Positions 51,665-60,834 are shown, counted from the stretch's first letter. The stretch: DNA of 64,000 bases from Desulfosporosinus sp. (GCA_003513495.1 DOPM01000003.1:22185-86184); one strand, 5' to 3'. Numbers and translations are program-made. The notes: generated from the letters alone by a model not told the origin.

Positions 51665-52132
51665 ATGATTCAAGTCTCTATTCCAGGTCGTGGAACTATG
51701 AACCTTGAAGTGTTAGTCCTTGATTACAACGGAACCTTGGCCCTAGACGGGAAAATGTTTGAATCTGTTAAGGAAAGTCTCCGCCGTTTATCTCCTTTTC
51801 TAGAAATTCATATTCTTACTTCAGATACCTACGGTACCGTGGTGCAGCAATGTGAGGGATTACCCGTTAAAGTAAACGTATTAAAGAGCACGGAACACGT
51901 CAAAGAAAAAGCAGATTATGTATTACAGTTTGATCGCGAAGTTGTAGCTATAGGAAACGGAGCTAACGATCAAATAATGCTTCAGCATGCTCACTTGGGT
52001 ATTGCAGTCATCGGCTTAGAGGGGGCATCCACACAAGCTCTCCTATCAGCAGATTTGATTGTCCACAATATAGAAAACGCTCTCGGTTTACTTATAGAGA
52101 CACAACGTCTTAAGGCAACCTTACGACTCTAA
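51665..52132 (+). CDS. HAD-family hydrolase (soluble P-type ATPase-like)
   Basis: From the ATG at 51665, with GAGGAAA upstream, the protein has 155 residues. It has VLVLDYNGTLALDGKM (motif I with nucleophile Asp; second Asp of DxD is Asn), LTSDTYGTV (motif II), and VAIGNGANDQIMLQHAHLGI (motif IV). This short form without a cap resembles the phosphorylation domain of P-type ATPases. Substrate unknown. A longer frame upstream has no ribosome site. Confidence 0.85.
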   Translation: MIQVSIPGRGTMNLEVLVLDYNGTLALDGKMFESVKESLRRLSPFLEIHILTSDTYGTVVQQCEGLPVKVNVLKSTEHVKEKADYVLQFDREVVAIGNGANDQIMLQHAHLGIAVIGLEGASTQALLSADLIVHNIENALGLLIETQRLKATLRL

Positions 52133-52274
52133 ATTACAAAAGGAGCAAGTATACAAAGGGTCGCGTTAGAACCCCAATTAGTCCTCCTCTAGAAAACTAC
52201 TCATTTAGTATGCATATCCTCCAAATAAATGCAAACTATAAATCACAGTAATCTAAACTCTCAAGGAGGACAAA

Positions 52275-52673
52275 ATGGATTCAAATCTCAAAATTGATGA
52301 ATTGCCTGCTTCGGCGACTACGAACACTATACAAAGAATAGCTGTTGGTGTACATGGGGTACCTGAACTGAAACACGACGAAAAAATGAACTACCTCGGA
52401 GAATTTCGCGAACGCATTATTCGGCGCTTGACTAAAAAGCAAGTTGCTGAGAAGTCTATCTTCCCAGAGATTAAGGAAGCTTTAAATCATAAGAAAAGCT
52501 CAAGAATGCTCATAAATGGCACCTTGAGCCCTCAGTTTACCGATAAGTACATTAAACTAGCTCAAAAAATGGAAAAATCTTACACGAAGATTCATGACCC
52601 GGAACTTGCAGGGGAGACCGGATTAGTCGTGGTGAGTAATGATGCCGTTGATATTGAAGATATTGATGTTTAG
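52275..52673 (+). CDS. YueI-family protein (DUF1694)
   Basis: This 132-residue protein has HGVPELKHDEKMNYLGEFRE and RIIRRLTKKQVAEKSIFPEI, which match the DUF1694/YueI family, including the conserved Pro-Glu-Lys and Gly-x-x-R-E-R-like block. AAGGAGG lies before the ATG. The function is unknown in the family; the fold is related to L7Ae-like RNA-binding proteins in general terms. It stands alone between the HAD gene and a convergent radical SAM gene. Confidence 0.8.
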   Translation: MDSNLKIDELPASATTNTIQRIAVGVHGVPELKHDEKMNYLGEFRERIIRRLTKKQVAEKSIFPEIKEALNHKKSSRMLINGTLSPQFTDKYIKLAQKMEKSYTKIHDPELAGETGLVVVSNDAVDIEDIDV

Positions 52674-52688
52674 AGAATTCTAGAGAGA

Positions 52689-53765
52689 TCATGGACAAAC
52701 GGTTATTCCTCGTCCCCAAAGACAATCACCACAAGATGGCGCATGACCTAAGCAATCCATATCTGCCCGAAGAACCATGTCACAACCATCAACCCAGTTA
52801 CAATCAGTACATGATGCGTATTCTCCGTGCAAAACATGATATCGATACCTCATAAATTCAGGCGTAGTCCAAATTCCGAGCAAGGATTGCTTCTCTATAG
52901 AACCAAAACTATGCGAATCAATCTGCTTATATCTCCCAAACACATACTCTGGATAAGAATGCAAGAATCGATAACAAGAAGTAACCTGACCATCCCAACG
53001 GACGACGGCGCTTTGAGTTTCGACGAACTTACAATATCGATCTGTTTTTAATTCACTTTTAGGCAGCACTACTTCCACGCCTTTTGCTAATCCAGCGATG
53101 AAAGCGGCTTGGAATACTTTATCCATCTCTGCAGACTTGGTGGGATAGTAAAGAGTTTCTGCCATCATTTCTTCTCTCATCGGCAGAAGATGAGAAACGA
53201 AGACTCTAGTTACGCCTAGCTTGGCTGCTTGGCGTACGGTCTCTACCAGATAAGGGAGAGTGCTTTTCATCACTACAAATTCCCATATCACCTCCGGTCC
53301 TCCGTTACCACTTTGCTCTGTTATAAGACGTGTACTTTCTAAGATTCCTTGTATGTTTTCATGACGAATGGCGGCAAATGTCTGTACATCGGTGGAATCT
53401 ACAGATAAAATGATCTTTGCTATTTTACTTTTAATTAGAAAATTAATTAATTCACTATCTAACGTAGTTCCATTCGTTGTTACAGAAACTTTATACCGTG
53501 AAGCGAATAGCTCCACGGCACGTCTAAAATTATTGGCAATCGTCGGTTCACCAATACCTCCAAGGATTACCTCTTGAAGATCAGGAAAAACTTCCACCTC
53601 ACTTGCAATTGCCTTTAAGATTCCAGTTGACATATCTCCCAAAGGTTCTTGCCACTTCTGGCGATAACACATTTCACAAGACAAGTTACAACGGTTGGTT
53701 AACTCCAGATAAAGACGCTCTATAGAAGGCGTAGGACGAAACACAAGTTCAACTACATCTTTCAT
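52689..53765 (-). CDS. Radical SAM/SPASM protein, tungsten-oxidoreductase maturase type
   Basis: This 358-residue protein has the radical SAM motif C26-x3-C30-x2-C33 (TNRCNLSCEMCYR) and a Cys-rich C-terminus with CTDCNWVDGCDM, DCLGHAPSCGDCLWGRG and a final CP, a SPASM-like cluster region. This C-terminal pattern matches what I know of tungsten-cofactor oxidoreductase maturases, which usually sit beside aldehyde:ferredoxin oxidoreductase genes. None is present here. It is on the same strand as, and downstream of, the LysR gene. Confidence 0.75.
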   Translation of the reverse strand: MKDVVELVFRPTPSIERLYLELTNRCNLSCEMCYRQKWQEPLGDMSTGILKAIASEVEVFPDLQEVILGGIGEPTIANNFRRAVELFASRYKVSVTTNGTTLDSELINFLIKSKIAKIILSVDSTDVQTFAAIRHENIQGILESTRLITEQSGNGGPEVIWEFVVMKSTLPYLVETVRQAAKLGVTRVFVSHLLPMREEMMAETLYYPTKSAEMDKVFQAAFIAGLAKGVEVVLPKSELKTDRYCKFVETQSAVVRWDGQVTSCYRFLHSYPEYVFGRYKQIDSHSFGSIEKQSLLGIWTTPEFMRYRYHVLHGEYASCTDCNWVDGCDMVLRADMDCLGHAPSCGDCLWGRGITVCP

Positions 53766-53829
53766 TCTAGACCACCCCTCTTAATCCTAGGTTTTTTAAT
53801 CGATATAACTCTAATCCTTGCCATTATTA

Positions 53830-54753
53830 CTAAATTGCAATTCCTTTTTTACTCAGTTTTCTCCATGTAGTAGACTCCAGAGTTAAGAGTTGCTCCGTAA
53901 AAACCTCCCTAGCCTCAGACGCTTCAGGATCCTTCGGTCCTATTAAGTAAAAAGAACGCGTAAGTGGATTCCCTTTTAATTTGATCGTCTTAAACTCTTT
54001 CGCATTTAACTCCTTTCTCACAATCCAACGTGAGACGAGTGCAATTCCTAAACCAGCGGTTACAGCCTGTTTAATGGCTTGGCCACTTCCAAAGATATAC
54101 GACCTTCTAGCATGAATGCCCCATTCCTTGAAGAGCTTATCGCTAAACGCACGAGTACCAGAACCACTTTCCCTGAGAATCCATACTTGATCTTGGAGAT
54201 GCTCAGAAGTAACAATGGGAAGTCTTGCCAAGGGATGTTGGTTAGGTACTAACAAGATAATTTCATCCTCCATTAATGGGCGGACAAGGATGTCTGAATG
54301 ATCGACTTCTCCCTCCACAAGAGCAATGTCTAAGTGATTAGCTTGTACCCCTCGAATTATATCTCCCGTATTAGCAATTGAGGTTTCAATCTCCACTTTC
54401 GGATATTGAGCAGCAAATTCAGCCACGACAAAGGGCAAAATGTATTCCCCAATTGTATAGCTTGCACCTACCCTCAAACTTCCAGTAACTACATTTGAAA
54501 TTCTTTTAATCTCCTGTTTTGCCTTATCTTGCAATTGCAAAATTTGCTTAGCGTATTCATAGTATATCTCACCTGATTGCGTCAGTTCCAGATGATTGGA
54601 TGAGCTATCAACAAGCTTTGTGCCGAGTTGTTCTTCCAAACTCTGGATCTGCAAACTGACATCGGGATGAGAAAGATAAAGTTCCTCTGCAGCATGCGAG
54701 AAATTCCTATGTTCGACAACTGTTACGAATATTTTTAAGGGATCAATAATCAC
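53830..54753 (-). CDS. LysR-family transcriptional regulator
   Basis: This 307-residue protein has the LysR helix-turn-helix (FVTVVEHRNFSHAAEELYLS, then DVSLQIQSLEEQLGTKL) and a substrate-binding domain with GASYTIGEYILPFVVAEF and GSGQAIKQAVTAGLGIALVS. It resembles CysL-type regulators. The radical SAM gene lies 65 bases downstream on the same strand and may be a target. Confidence 0.92.
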   Translation of the reverse strand: MIIDPLKIFVTVVEHRNFSHAAEELYLSHPDVSLQIQSLEEQLGTKLVDSSSNHLELTQSGEIYYEYAKQILQLQDKAKQEIKRISNVVTGSLRVGASYTIGEYILPFVVAEFAAQYPKVEIETSIANTGDIIRGVQANHLDIALVEGEVDHSDILVRPLMEDEIILLVPNQHPLARLPIVTSEHLQDQVWILRESGSGTRAFSDKLFKEWGIHARRSYIFGSGQAIKQAVTAGLGIALVSRWIVRKELNAKEFKTIKLKGNPLTRSFYLIGPKDPEASEAREVFTEQLLTLESTTWRKLSKKGIAI

Positions 54754-54853
54754 AAGTTACACCTCTAGTTTCTAGACTCTGATTGTATATTAATAATGAT
54801 ACTTCTTTTCCTAGTATTCCACAACGCCCTATCCCTAACAATCTTCTCCTTTT

Positions 54854-54882
54854 CGTGACAGGGGGACGGTCCTTTTGACACG
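54854..54882. repeat. REP-like palindromic repeat, copy 2
   Basis: CGTGACAGGGGGACGGTCC is followed by TTTTGACACG, so CGTGACA and TGACACG mark the ends. It is 90 bases before crcB, in the same orientation as copies at 21571 and 55350. Confidence 0.75.
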
Positions 54883-54899
54883 CTTGGGTTCTTCTACAG

Positions 54900-54928
54900 T
54901 TGTTAATATTTTTCCAAGGTATTATGAT
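54900..54928 (+). promoter_or_regulatory. Putative crcB promoter
   Basis: TTGTTA (54900-54905) and TATGAT (54923-54928) are separated by 17 bases. No fluoride riboswitch was recognised in the short leader. Confidence 0.5.
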
Positions 54929-54971
54929 AAAGATACATGTATAATTTATTTTAGGATAAGAGGTTAATGCT

Positions 54972-55346
54972 ATGCAAACAATACTTGTTATTACGGTTGG
55001 GGGAGCACTTGGAGCTCTTTCACGCTATGGCCTCGGGGTATGGATATCGAATAAATGGAGCCAGGACTTCCCTCTGCATACGTTTTTAATAAATATCACT
55101 GGCGCTTTTCTCTTAGGATTTCTACATATTTTATTTATCGAACGCTTAAATGTCAGCCCTCTATGGCGTCTTGGAATCGGGGTGGGTTTTCTAGGGGCTT
55201 TCACAACGTTCTCGACCTTTGGCTTTGAGGTAATTTCCTTAATAGAAGGCGGTAGCTATTTGACTGCAGCATTATATATCCTACTCAGCATCATTGTAGG
55301 TTTCTGCGGCGTGGCCTTAGGAGTTAGTTTGGCACGTTTACTCTAG
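54972..55346 (+). CDS. crcB: Fluoride exporter CrcB/Fluc
   Basis: This 124-residue protein has four membrane helices and the Fluc motifs GGALGALSRYGLG (N-terminal), INITGAFLLGFLH with the conserved Asn, and GVGFLGAFTTFSTFGFE containing the Phe-box and Thr pore residues. It forms a dual-topology dimeric fluoride channel. It is a single crcB gene, bounded by two copies of a REP-like repeat. Length and motif order are normal. Confidence 0.94.
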   Translation: MQTILVITVGGALGALSRYGLGVWISNKWSQDFPLHTFLINITGAFLLGFLHILFIERLNVSPLWRLGIGVGFLGAFTTFSTFGFEVISLIEGGSYLTAALYILLSIIVGFCGVALGVSLARLL

Positions 55347-55349
55347 AGG

Positions 55350-55380
55350 TGTGTCAAGGGGGACTGTCCTTTTTGACACG
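55350..55380. repeat. REP-like palindromic repeat, copy 3
   Basis: GTGTCAAGGGGGACTGTCC is followed by TTTTTGACACG; it begins four bases after the crcB stop and is a direct repeat of the copy at 54854. One base differs in the core (ACTGTCC for ACGGTCC). Confidence 0.75.
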
Positions 55381-55415
55381 TGTGTCAAACCCAAAAATTG
55401 GCATCATCCTTTGCG

Positions 55416-55444
55416 TTGACACAGACTCAAATTTGTTTTATAGT
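55416..55444 (+). promoter_or_regulatory. Promoter of the SAM riboswitch-metY-metA transcript
   Basis: TTGACA (55416-55421) and TATAGT (55439-55444) are separated by exactly 17 bases, about 40 bases before the riboswitch. Confidence 0.75.
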
Positions 55445-55482
55445 AGCTATATTCCCAATCAGAACAATTGAATATTGAATTT

Positions 55483-55590
55483 CTCTTATCAAGAGTGGCG
55501 GAGGGACTGGCCCTACGATGCCCGGCAACCGATAGTGCAAACTATAAGGTGCTAATTCCAGCAGAACCATAGGTTCTGAAAGATGAGAGT
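55483..55590 (+). promoter_or_regulatory. SAM-I riboswitch (S-box)
   Basis: P1 pairs CTCTTATC (55483-55490) with GATGAGAG (55582-55589). AAGAGTGGCGGAGGGACTGG, GATGCCCGGCAACC and AAGGTGCTAATTCCAGCAGA follow in the exact S-box order. A terminator follows at 55608. When SAM is bound, transcription should stop before metY. Confidence 0.97.
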
Positions 55591-55607
55591 AGCGCGTTAA
55601 ATAACAT

Positions 55608-55640
55608 AACGACCGCTTCTCTTGAAGCGGTCGTTTTTAT
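55608..55640 (+). terminator. SAM riboswitch terminator
   Basis: AACGACCGCTTC (55608-55619) and GAAGCGGTCGTT (55624-55635) are exact inverted repeats around TCTT, followed by TTTATTT. Confidence 0.92.
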
Positions 55641-55712
55641 TTAAACCTTTTTCATCCTTAATCAACTCATAGGTCTAAAAACAGTATCTACCAAAAATGA
55701 GGAGGAATTATC

Positions 55713-57005
55713 ATGACTGAACAACGACAACTAGGTATCGAAACGATTTCCCTGCATGGAGGACAAAGCCCAGATCTCGCGACAAATTCACGTGCCGTTC
55801 CAATCTACCAGACGTCCTCCTTTGTCTTCAACGACACAGATCATGCTGCCAATTTATTTGCTTTAAAAGAGTCTGGCAATATCTACACTCGGATTACCAA
55901 TCCTACACAAGACGTTTTTGAGCAACGTATTGCCCTACTTGAAGGGGGGATCGGAGCACTTGCGACTGCCTCCGGGCAAGCTGCCATAACCTATGCTCTT
56001 CTAAATATCGCACAAGCTGGGGATGAAATTGTCGCTTCAAGTTCTCTTTACGGTGGCACTTTCACATTGTTCGCCTACACCTTCGCAAAACTTGGCATCA
56101 AAGTCCATTTCGTTGATGTCAATAAACCAGAGGAATTCCGCTTAAAAATTACAGAAAATACGAAAGCTCTCTACACAGAGACTATCGGTAATCCACTCAT
56201 CAATGTTGCCGACCTAGAGGCAATTGCCAATATTGCTCACGAAAATGGTCTTCCTCTTATCGTTGACAATACCTTTGCCTCCCCCTATTTGTGTCGCCCT
56301 ATCGAACACGGAGCAGACATCGTCGTTCATTCTGCAACTAAATTCATTGGCGGACACGGCACTTCTATTGGAGGAGTAATAGTTGACTCAGGAAAATTTG
56401 ACTGGAATAACGGCAAGTTCTTAGGACTCAGTCAGCCAGATCCTAGTTACCACGGCATTGTCTTTACCGAAGCCTGTGGTAATGCTGCCTATATCACCAA
56501 GGCCAGAGTATCTCTTCTCCGAGACACTGGAGCTTGCCTTTCCCCGTTTAACTCGTTCTTGTTCCTGCAAGGATTGGAAACACTCCCACTACGTATGGAA
56601 CGCCATGTTGAAAACGCCAAAAAGGTTGCAGTATTTCTTGATCAACATGACTTAGTCACTTGGGTTAACTACCCAGATCTTGAAACAAGCCCCTATTATG
56701 CGCTTGCTCAGAAATACTTGCCTAAAGGATCCGGCGCGATCTTCACCTTCGGTCTCAAAGGCGGTCTGAATGAAGGGAAGAAATTTATTAACAGCCTCAA
56801 ACTATTTTCTCATTTAGCAAACATTGGGGATGCCAAATCTTTGGTCATTCATCCTGCCAGCACCACACATCAACAGCTCGACGAAGAATCCCAACGCAGC
56901 GCAGGAGTTTCACCAGATATGATTCGCTTATCCATCGGAATAGAGACTATTGACGATCTATTATATGATTTAGATCAAGCCCTAGTAGCAAGTCAAAAGG
57001 TTTAA
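55713..57005 (+). CDS. metY: O-acetylhomoserine sulfhydrylase
   Basis: This 430-residue Cys/Met metabolism PLP enzyme has IETISLHGGQSPD near the start, IYTRITNPTQDVFEQRIALL, LPLIVDNTFASPYLCRPIEH, and the PLP lysine in VVHSATKFIGGHGTS near residue 211. RLSIGIETIDDLLYDLDQAL is the usual C-terminal block. It makes homocysteine from O-acetylhomoserine and sulfide. AGGAGG precedes its ATG. It is 14 bases before metA, and both are under the SAM riboswitch. Confidence 0.96.
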   Translation: MTEQRQLGIETISLHGGQSPDLATNSRAVPIYQTSSFVFNDTDHAANLFALKESGNIYTRITNPTQDVFEQRIALLEGGIGALATASGQAAITYALLNIAQAGDEIVASSSLYGGTFTLFAYTFAKLGIKVHFVDVNKPEEFRLKITENTKALYTETIGNPLINVADLEAIANIAHENGLPLIVDNTFASPYLCRPIEHGADIVVHSATKFIGGHGTSIGGVIVDSGKFDWNNGKFLGLSQPDPSYHGIVFTEACGNAAYITKARVSLLRDTGACLSPFNSFLFLQGLETLPLRMERHVENAKKVAVFLDQHDLVTWVNYPDLETSPYYALAQKYLPKGSGAIFTFGLKGGLNEGKKFINSLKLFSHLANIGDAKSLVIHPASTTHQQLDEESQRSAGVSPDMIRLSIGIETIDDLLYDLDQALVASQKV

Positions 57006-57019
57006 GTGGGGGGTTCTAT

Positions 57020-57943
57020 ATGCCAATCAAAATACCTGAAAATTTACCGGCTCTCGATATATTGCACCAAGAAAACATCTTTGTGATGGGGGAAGACAGG
57101 GCCTTTCATCAAGATATTCGTCCTTTGAAAATCATCATACTCAACCTTATGCCAATTAAGGAAACAACCGAAATACAGCTTTTAAGACTCCTAGGCAATT
57201 CCCCCTTACAAGTTGATATTGTGCTTTTGCGTATTGACACACATGTCTCAAAAAATACCGCTCAGGAGCACTTAGATTCCTTTTATAAAAGTTTTAATGA
57301 CATTAAAAACCAAAAGTTTGACGGTATGATTATTACTGGGGCACCGGTAGAGCACTTAGAATTTGAAGAGGTCACCTATTGGGATGAATTTAAAACCATT
57401 CTTGATTGGACAAAGACTCATGTGACCTCCACCCTTCACATCTGCTGGGGAGCTCAAGCTGGCCTGTATCATCATTATGATATTCCTAAATACCCTCTCG
57501 CCCAGAAAATGTTTGGTATCTTTAAACACAACGTTAATAAGAGCAGCTTAAATGGTATGCAACTCTTGCGAGGTTTCGACGATGAATTCTATGTTCCCCA
57601 TTCTCGTCACACCGAAATAAAGCACGCCGACTTTGCAATACACCCCGAATTAGAGATTTTATCAGAGTCTGATGAAGCTGGTATTTACATTGTTGTATCC
57701 AAAGATGGCCGGCAAGTCTTTGTAACTGGGCATTCAGAATATGATACGTTAACCTTAAAAGAGGAATATGACCGAGACATTGCCAAAGGTCTCTCTATCA
57801 GCCTTCCTAAAGGCTATTTTCCAAAGGATGATCCCAGCCAAATACCAATCCACAACTGGCGCTCCCATACCAATTTACTATTTCAGAACTGGCTAAATTA
57901 CTACGTCTATCAAGAGACTCCCTATGATTTAGGCGCACGCTAA
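57020..57943 (+). CDS. metA: Homoserine O-acetyltransferase MetA
   Basis: This 307-residue MetA-family protein has catalytic C142 (LHICWGAQAGLYHHY), with GHSEYDTLTL near residue 237 for the catalytic His. The specificity residue at position 111 is Glu (TGAPVEHLEF). Glu at 111 marks acetyl-CoA-using MetA enzymes, whereas Gly marks succinyl-CoA-using ones. This agrees with the O-acetylhomoserine sulfhydrylase upstream. It is the second gene of the S-box operon and ends near a terminator. Confidence 0.95.
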   Translation: MPIKIPENLPALDILHQENIFVMGEDRAFHQDIRPLKIIILNLMPIKETTEIQLLRLLGNSPLQVDIVLLRIDTHVSKNTAQEHLDSFYKSFNDIKNQKFDGMIITGAPVEHLEFEEVTYWDEFKTILDWTKTHVTSTLHICWGAQAGLYHHYDIPKYPLAQKMFGIFKHNVNKSSLNGMQLLRGFDDEFYVPHSRHTEIKHADFAIHPELEILSESDEAGIYIVVSKDGRQVFVTGHSEYDTLTLKEEYDRDIAKGLSISLPKGYFPKDDPSQIPIHNWRSHTNLLFQNWLNYYVYQETPYDLGAR

Positions 57944-58010
57944 ATTAAACCACCTTAAAAGCATCTCGTTTTTCCTTGATGATTTCAAAAAGGGCATAGA
58001 TGTTTAGTAT

Positions 58011-58051
58011 AAAGAGAACGGTCTCCATATGATGGAAACCGTTCTCTTTTT
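58011..58051. terminator. Rho-independent terminator
   Basis: AAAGAGAACGGT (58011-58022) and ACCGTTCTCTTT (58038-58049) are exact inverted repeats followed by TTTT. It lies between the met operon and the convergent cooS gene. Confidence 0.88.
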
Positions 58052-58080
58052 ATTCATTAGTTTACTTCGCCGCCGCTTAA

Positions 58081-59997
58081 TTAGGTGCTTAATCCAAGAC
58101 CCTTTCTCTTCTCTATTATATGAGCTTCGATGTTGTTGGCTACTTCGACAGGATCATCCCCAAGAGCGACCTTCCCTCCGGTTAACCCTTCAACATCTTC
58201 GGTTAATAATTTGACAAGCTGAGGTGCGCCGGTAACAAAGGGAGTTGGGGATAAATGAGTATAAGCTCCATATGCCACAGCGAAAATCCCGTCAATCGTC
58301 GCTTTTTGCTCCATCCATTCAGGGGCAGTTACAGCTATAGGTAATTGAGGTACGTCAACATCTAAGTGGTCAGCCAGTGCTGTCACAAGCATTGAGATTC
58401 TGCCGGTATCAGTACAGGTTCCAAAGCTTAAGACAGGGGGGATTTTTAAGGCTGTGCAAATTTCCCCGAGGCCCTCTCCAGCCAGTTTCACGGCATCCAT
58501 ATTACATAACCCAGCAACTTCTAGTGCATGGTTTCCACACCCGCCGGAAACCACCAATATATCTCTCTTAATAAGTTCTTTCGTTAGATTAATCGTGTTC
58601 CAATCTTGCGGACCATTTCTGAAGGTAGAACAACTAACTAAGGCTACAACACCTTTAATTTTCCCTGCCGAAATAACGTCAACCAGTGGATCGAGCTTAT
58701 TACCAAGAGCCTCCAAAACAGCTTCTGTAGAGAATCCGGAAATTGCTTTTTGCGTTATTTGAGGGACTTTTGGAACAATCTTTCCTTTACGTTTCTTAAA
58801 GTTTTCAATACCTATATCGATGAGTTGATCCGCCATCGCATCCACTTGTTCCGGATGGTAGGGTATTTTATGTTGAAGTCCAGGGACGCCGATAATTGTA
58901 CTTACGCTAACGAGGGAAATTTGGTATTGCTCCGCATACATATCAATCGCTGGTGGCGAACAGTTTTCATCCATCGCTAGGACATCCACTGTCCCTGTTG
59001 CCAGCAATGGTTCAATCGTTAACCAATTTCCCATCATACCAACAAAAACATCGTCCATCTCAAATCTCTGAATTAATTCTTGTCCTGTTTCAATAGAACC
59101 GATCACTCTAAGTCCTTTAGCTCCGGCTGCTCTTGCCCTTTCTTGTATCTCAGGCAGTTTAGCCTTTTGAATTGTTGCTACACCAGGCCAAGGTTGATGA
59201 CCGTTAAATACAATATTGACATATTCAGGGTCCATAATTCCTAAGTCGACGTTAACCTCATGAGGTTTAGGGGTGCCAAACAAAATATCTTGAGTCATTT
59301 CTAAGCCGATTTGAGCATTATAAATGGTTGCCAATCCTAAGCGCATAGCTTTAAGCGCCAGAGAAACATAATCCCCGTCAACATTCGTTAAACAACTAGC
59401 CACGGCATTTTGTTCTTCATGATTGACTCCTACTGGGTAAATATGTAGATCCTTCCAGACCTTTTTTCTCTTCTTTGGAGCAAAGGCTTCAACCATTAAA
59501 TTAGGCTCCTCAGTATCGATATTCATTTGAGCATTAAGAAGATCCGCTAATTGTATGGCCATCTGATTGGTATCCTGGTTCGTATCGATTCCAAGTTTTT
59601 CGCACATCCATTTAAGCTTATTGACATCCGTAATTTTGAATGGGGTTTTGCCTTCTCCAGTTGCCTTTAGAGTTCTAAAAGCCTCGTAAGCATGATGACT
59701 ATAGGTACCTGCTCCCATGATATTTTGGAGAAGAAACTTTCTCACTGCCATGGCATCCGGTCCAATTCCGCAGACCCCTTTATCCTGTCCACCTTTTTCA
59801 CTGATCCGACAAGGTCCTTGGGAACACTGTTGACAAGTTAACCCTTGCAGACAAAACTTACAACGTATCTTTTCTTGTTGAATCCAGCGATCAAATACAT
59901 TTGACATTCCATCTTCCCGGATTCTGGGCATCATTTCTTCTACTGAATCATGGTAACTCAACCGACCTTCTGTTTTCTCAAGAATAGTTTCAGACAT
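58081..59997 (-). CDS. cooS: Anaerobic carbon-monoxide dehydrogenase catalytic subunit CooS
   Basis: This 638-residue Ni-Fe-S enzyme interconverts CO and CO2. The N-terminal cluster Cys are C46 and C49 (D-cluster) and C55, C58, C63 and C76 (B-cluster), in RCKFCLQGLTCQQCSQGPC. The catalytic C-cluster region has VNIVFNGHQPWPGVATIQ, LAMDENCSPPAID, LVSCSTFRNGPQDW and VVSGGCGNHALEVAG. Length is normal. No cooC, cooF, cooA or acetyl-CoA synthase genes are adjacent. A cooT gene lies 33 kb away in the window. Confidence 0.95.
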   Translation of the reverse strand: MSETILEKTEGRLSYHDSVEEMMPRIREDGMSNVFDRWIQQEKIRCKFCLQGLTCQQCSQGPCRISEKGGQDKGVCGIGPDAMAVRKFLLQNIMGAGTYSHHAYEAFRTLKATGEGKTPFKITDVNKLKWMCEKLGIDTNQDTNQMAIQLADLLNAQMNIDTEEPNLMVEAFAPKKRKKVWKDLHIYPVGVNHEEQNAVASCLTNVDGDYVSLALKAMRLGLATIYNAQIGLEMTQDILFGTPKPHEVNVDLGIMDPEYVNIVFNGHQPWPGVATIQKAKLPEIQERARAAGAKGLRVIGSIETGQELIQRFEMDDVFVGMMGNWLTIEPLLATGTVDVLAMDENCSPPAIDMYAEQYQISLVSVSTIIGVPGLQHKIPYHPEQVDAMADQLIDIGIENFKKRKGKIVPKVPQITQKAISGFSTEAVLEALGNKLDPLVDVISAGKIKGVVALVSCSTFRNGPQDWNTINLTKELIKRDILVVSGGCGNHALEVAGLCNMDAVKLAGEGLGEICTALKIPPVLSFGTCTDTGRISMLVTALADHLDVDVPQLPIAVTAPEWMEQKATIDGIFAVAYGAYTHLSPTPFVTGAPQLVKLLTEDVEGLTGGKVALGDDPVEVANNIEAHIIEKRKGLGLST

Positions 59998-60239
59998 TTC
60001 CTAGTTCCCCCTTAAGTAATTACTATAAGAGAGTTTTCGCATTTACAAGAGTAAATATGCATGTGTTTATACTAAATACGATTCAACCTAGGTTATTTTC
60101 ATAGGATAATTTGCCAAGGGGAAAGGCCTATGGCTTAAAAAACTGTCTTTTAAACAGTAACTTAATCAAACTTACGTGTAATTCATTATTAAATTTGGAA
60201 AGATAAAAAGTAAAATTTGAAATTATGGAGGGATCCTTA

Positions 60240-60587
60240 ATGAACGAAGCTACGGACATAAAAACTCACCACCAGACTTTGAAAGCAAAGAATATTGTTT
60301 ATTATGTCCTGGGGGTTTTAGAAGTTTTATTAGCTTTTCGCTTAATTTTTAAACTGCTAGGAGCTAATCCTCAGAGCCCCTTTGTATCCTTCATATATTC
60401 TGTATCTCAAGCATTCTTAGCACCTTTTAATGGGATTTTTAGATCCGCAGTCACTAAAGGGATTGAAGCTCAATCCATCTTAGAGCCAACAACGATTATT
60501 GCTATGATTGTTTATGCAGTCATTGCCTGGGGAATTGTCAAGCTGATTGAGATTAGCAGACCTCATCAGACAACAGGAATTCGTTAG
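60240..60587 (+). CDS. YggT-family membrane protein
   Basis: The start is the ATG at 60240, with GGAGGGATCCTTA upstream; the ATG at 60225 lies within that ribosome site. The 115-residue protein has two main membrane helices and the YggT-like block LAFRLIFKLLGANPQSPFVS and FLAPFNGIFRSAV. Its function is unclear, with a general association with cell envelope or division. It is transcribed alone. Confidence 0.85.
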   Translation: MNEATDIKTHHQTLKAKNIVYYVLGVLEVLLAFRLIFKLLGANPQSPFVSFIYSVSQAFLAPFNGIFRSAVTKGIEAQSILEPTTIIAMIVYAVIAWGIVKLIEISRPHQTTGIR

Positions 60588-60638
60588 TAGACTCCTTCGA
60601 AGCTGGTTAACTGAATAAGGATATAATAATTCTAAAAT

Positions 60639-60669
60639 AGCCCGTAATCAGCTGTAACTGTTACGGGCT
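60639..60669. terminator. Hairpin after the YggT gene
   Basis: AGCCCGTAA (60639-60647) and TTACGGGCT (60661-60669) are exact inverted repeats. The T run is weak. Confidence 0.5.
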
Positions 60670-60834
60670 TCCGATTACCTCAACACGATAGTGCAGGACT
60701 TTCTAGTCGTTAATAACTGTGTAATCTAAAGGAATTGTAGGTTTTACGTCGAAATATTATATATAGTTAAACTTTTATTGACATTCAATTACCTTTCAAG
60801 TGCCGATTAAACAATTAATATGAGGAGACTATTC

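Noticed and set aside
54883..54971. Fluoride riboswitch upstream of crcB
   Set aside because: The leader is short and none of the conserved crcB-motif blocks are visible.
57020..57943. Homoserine O-succinyltransferase
   Set aside because: Position 111 is Glu rather than Gly and the neighbour is an O-acetylhomoserine enzyme.
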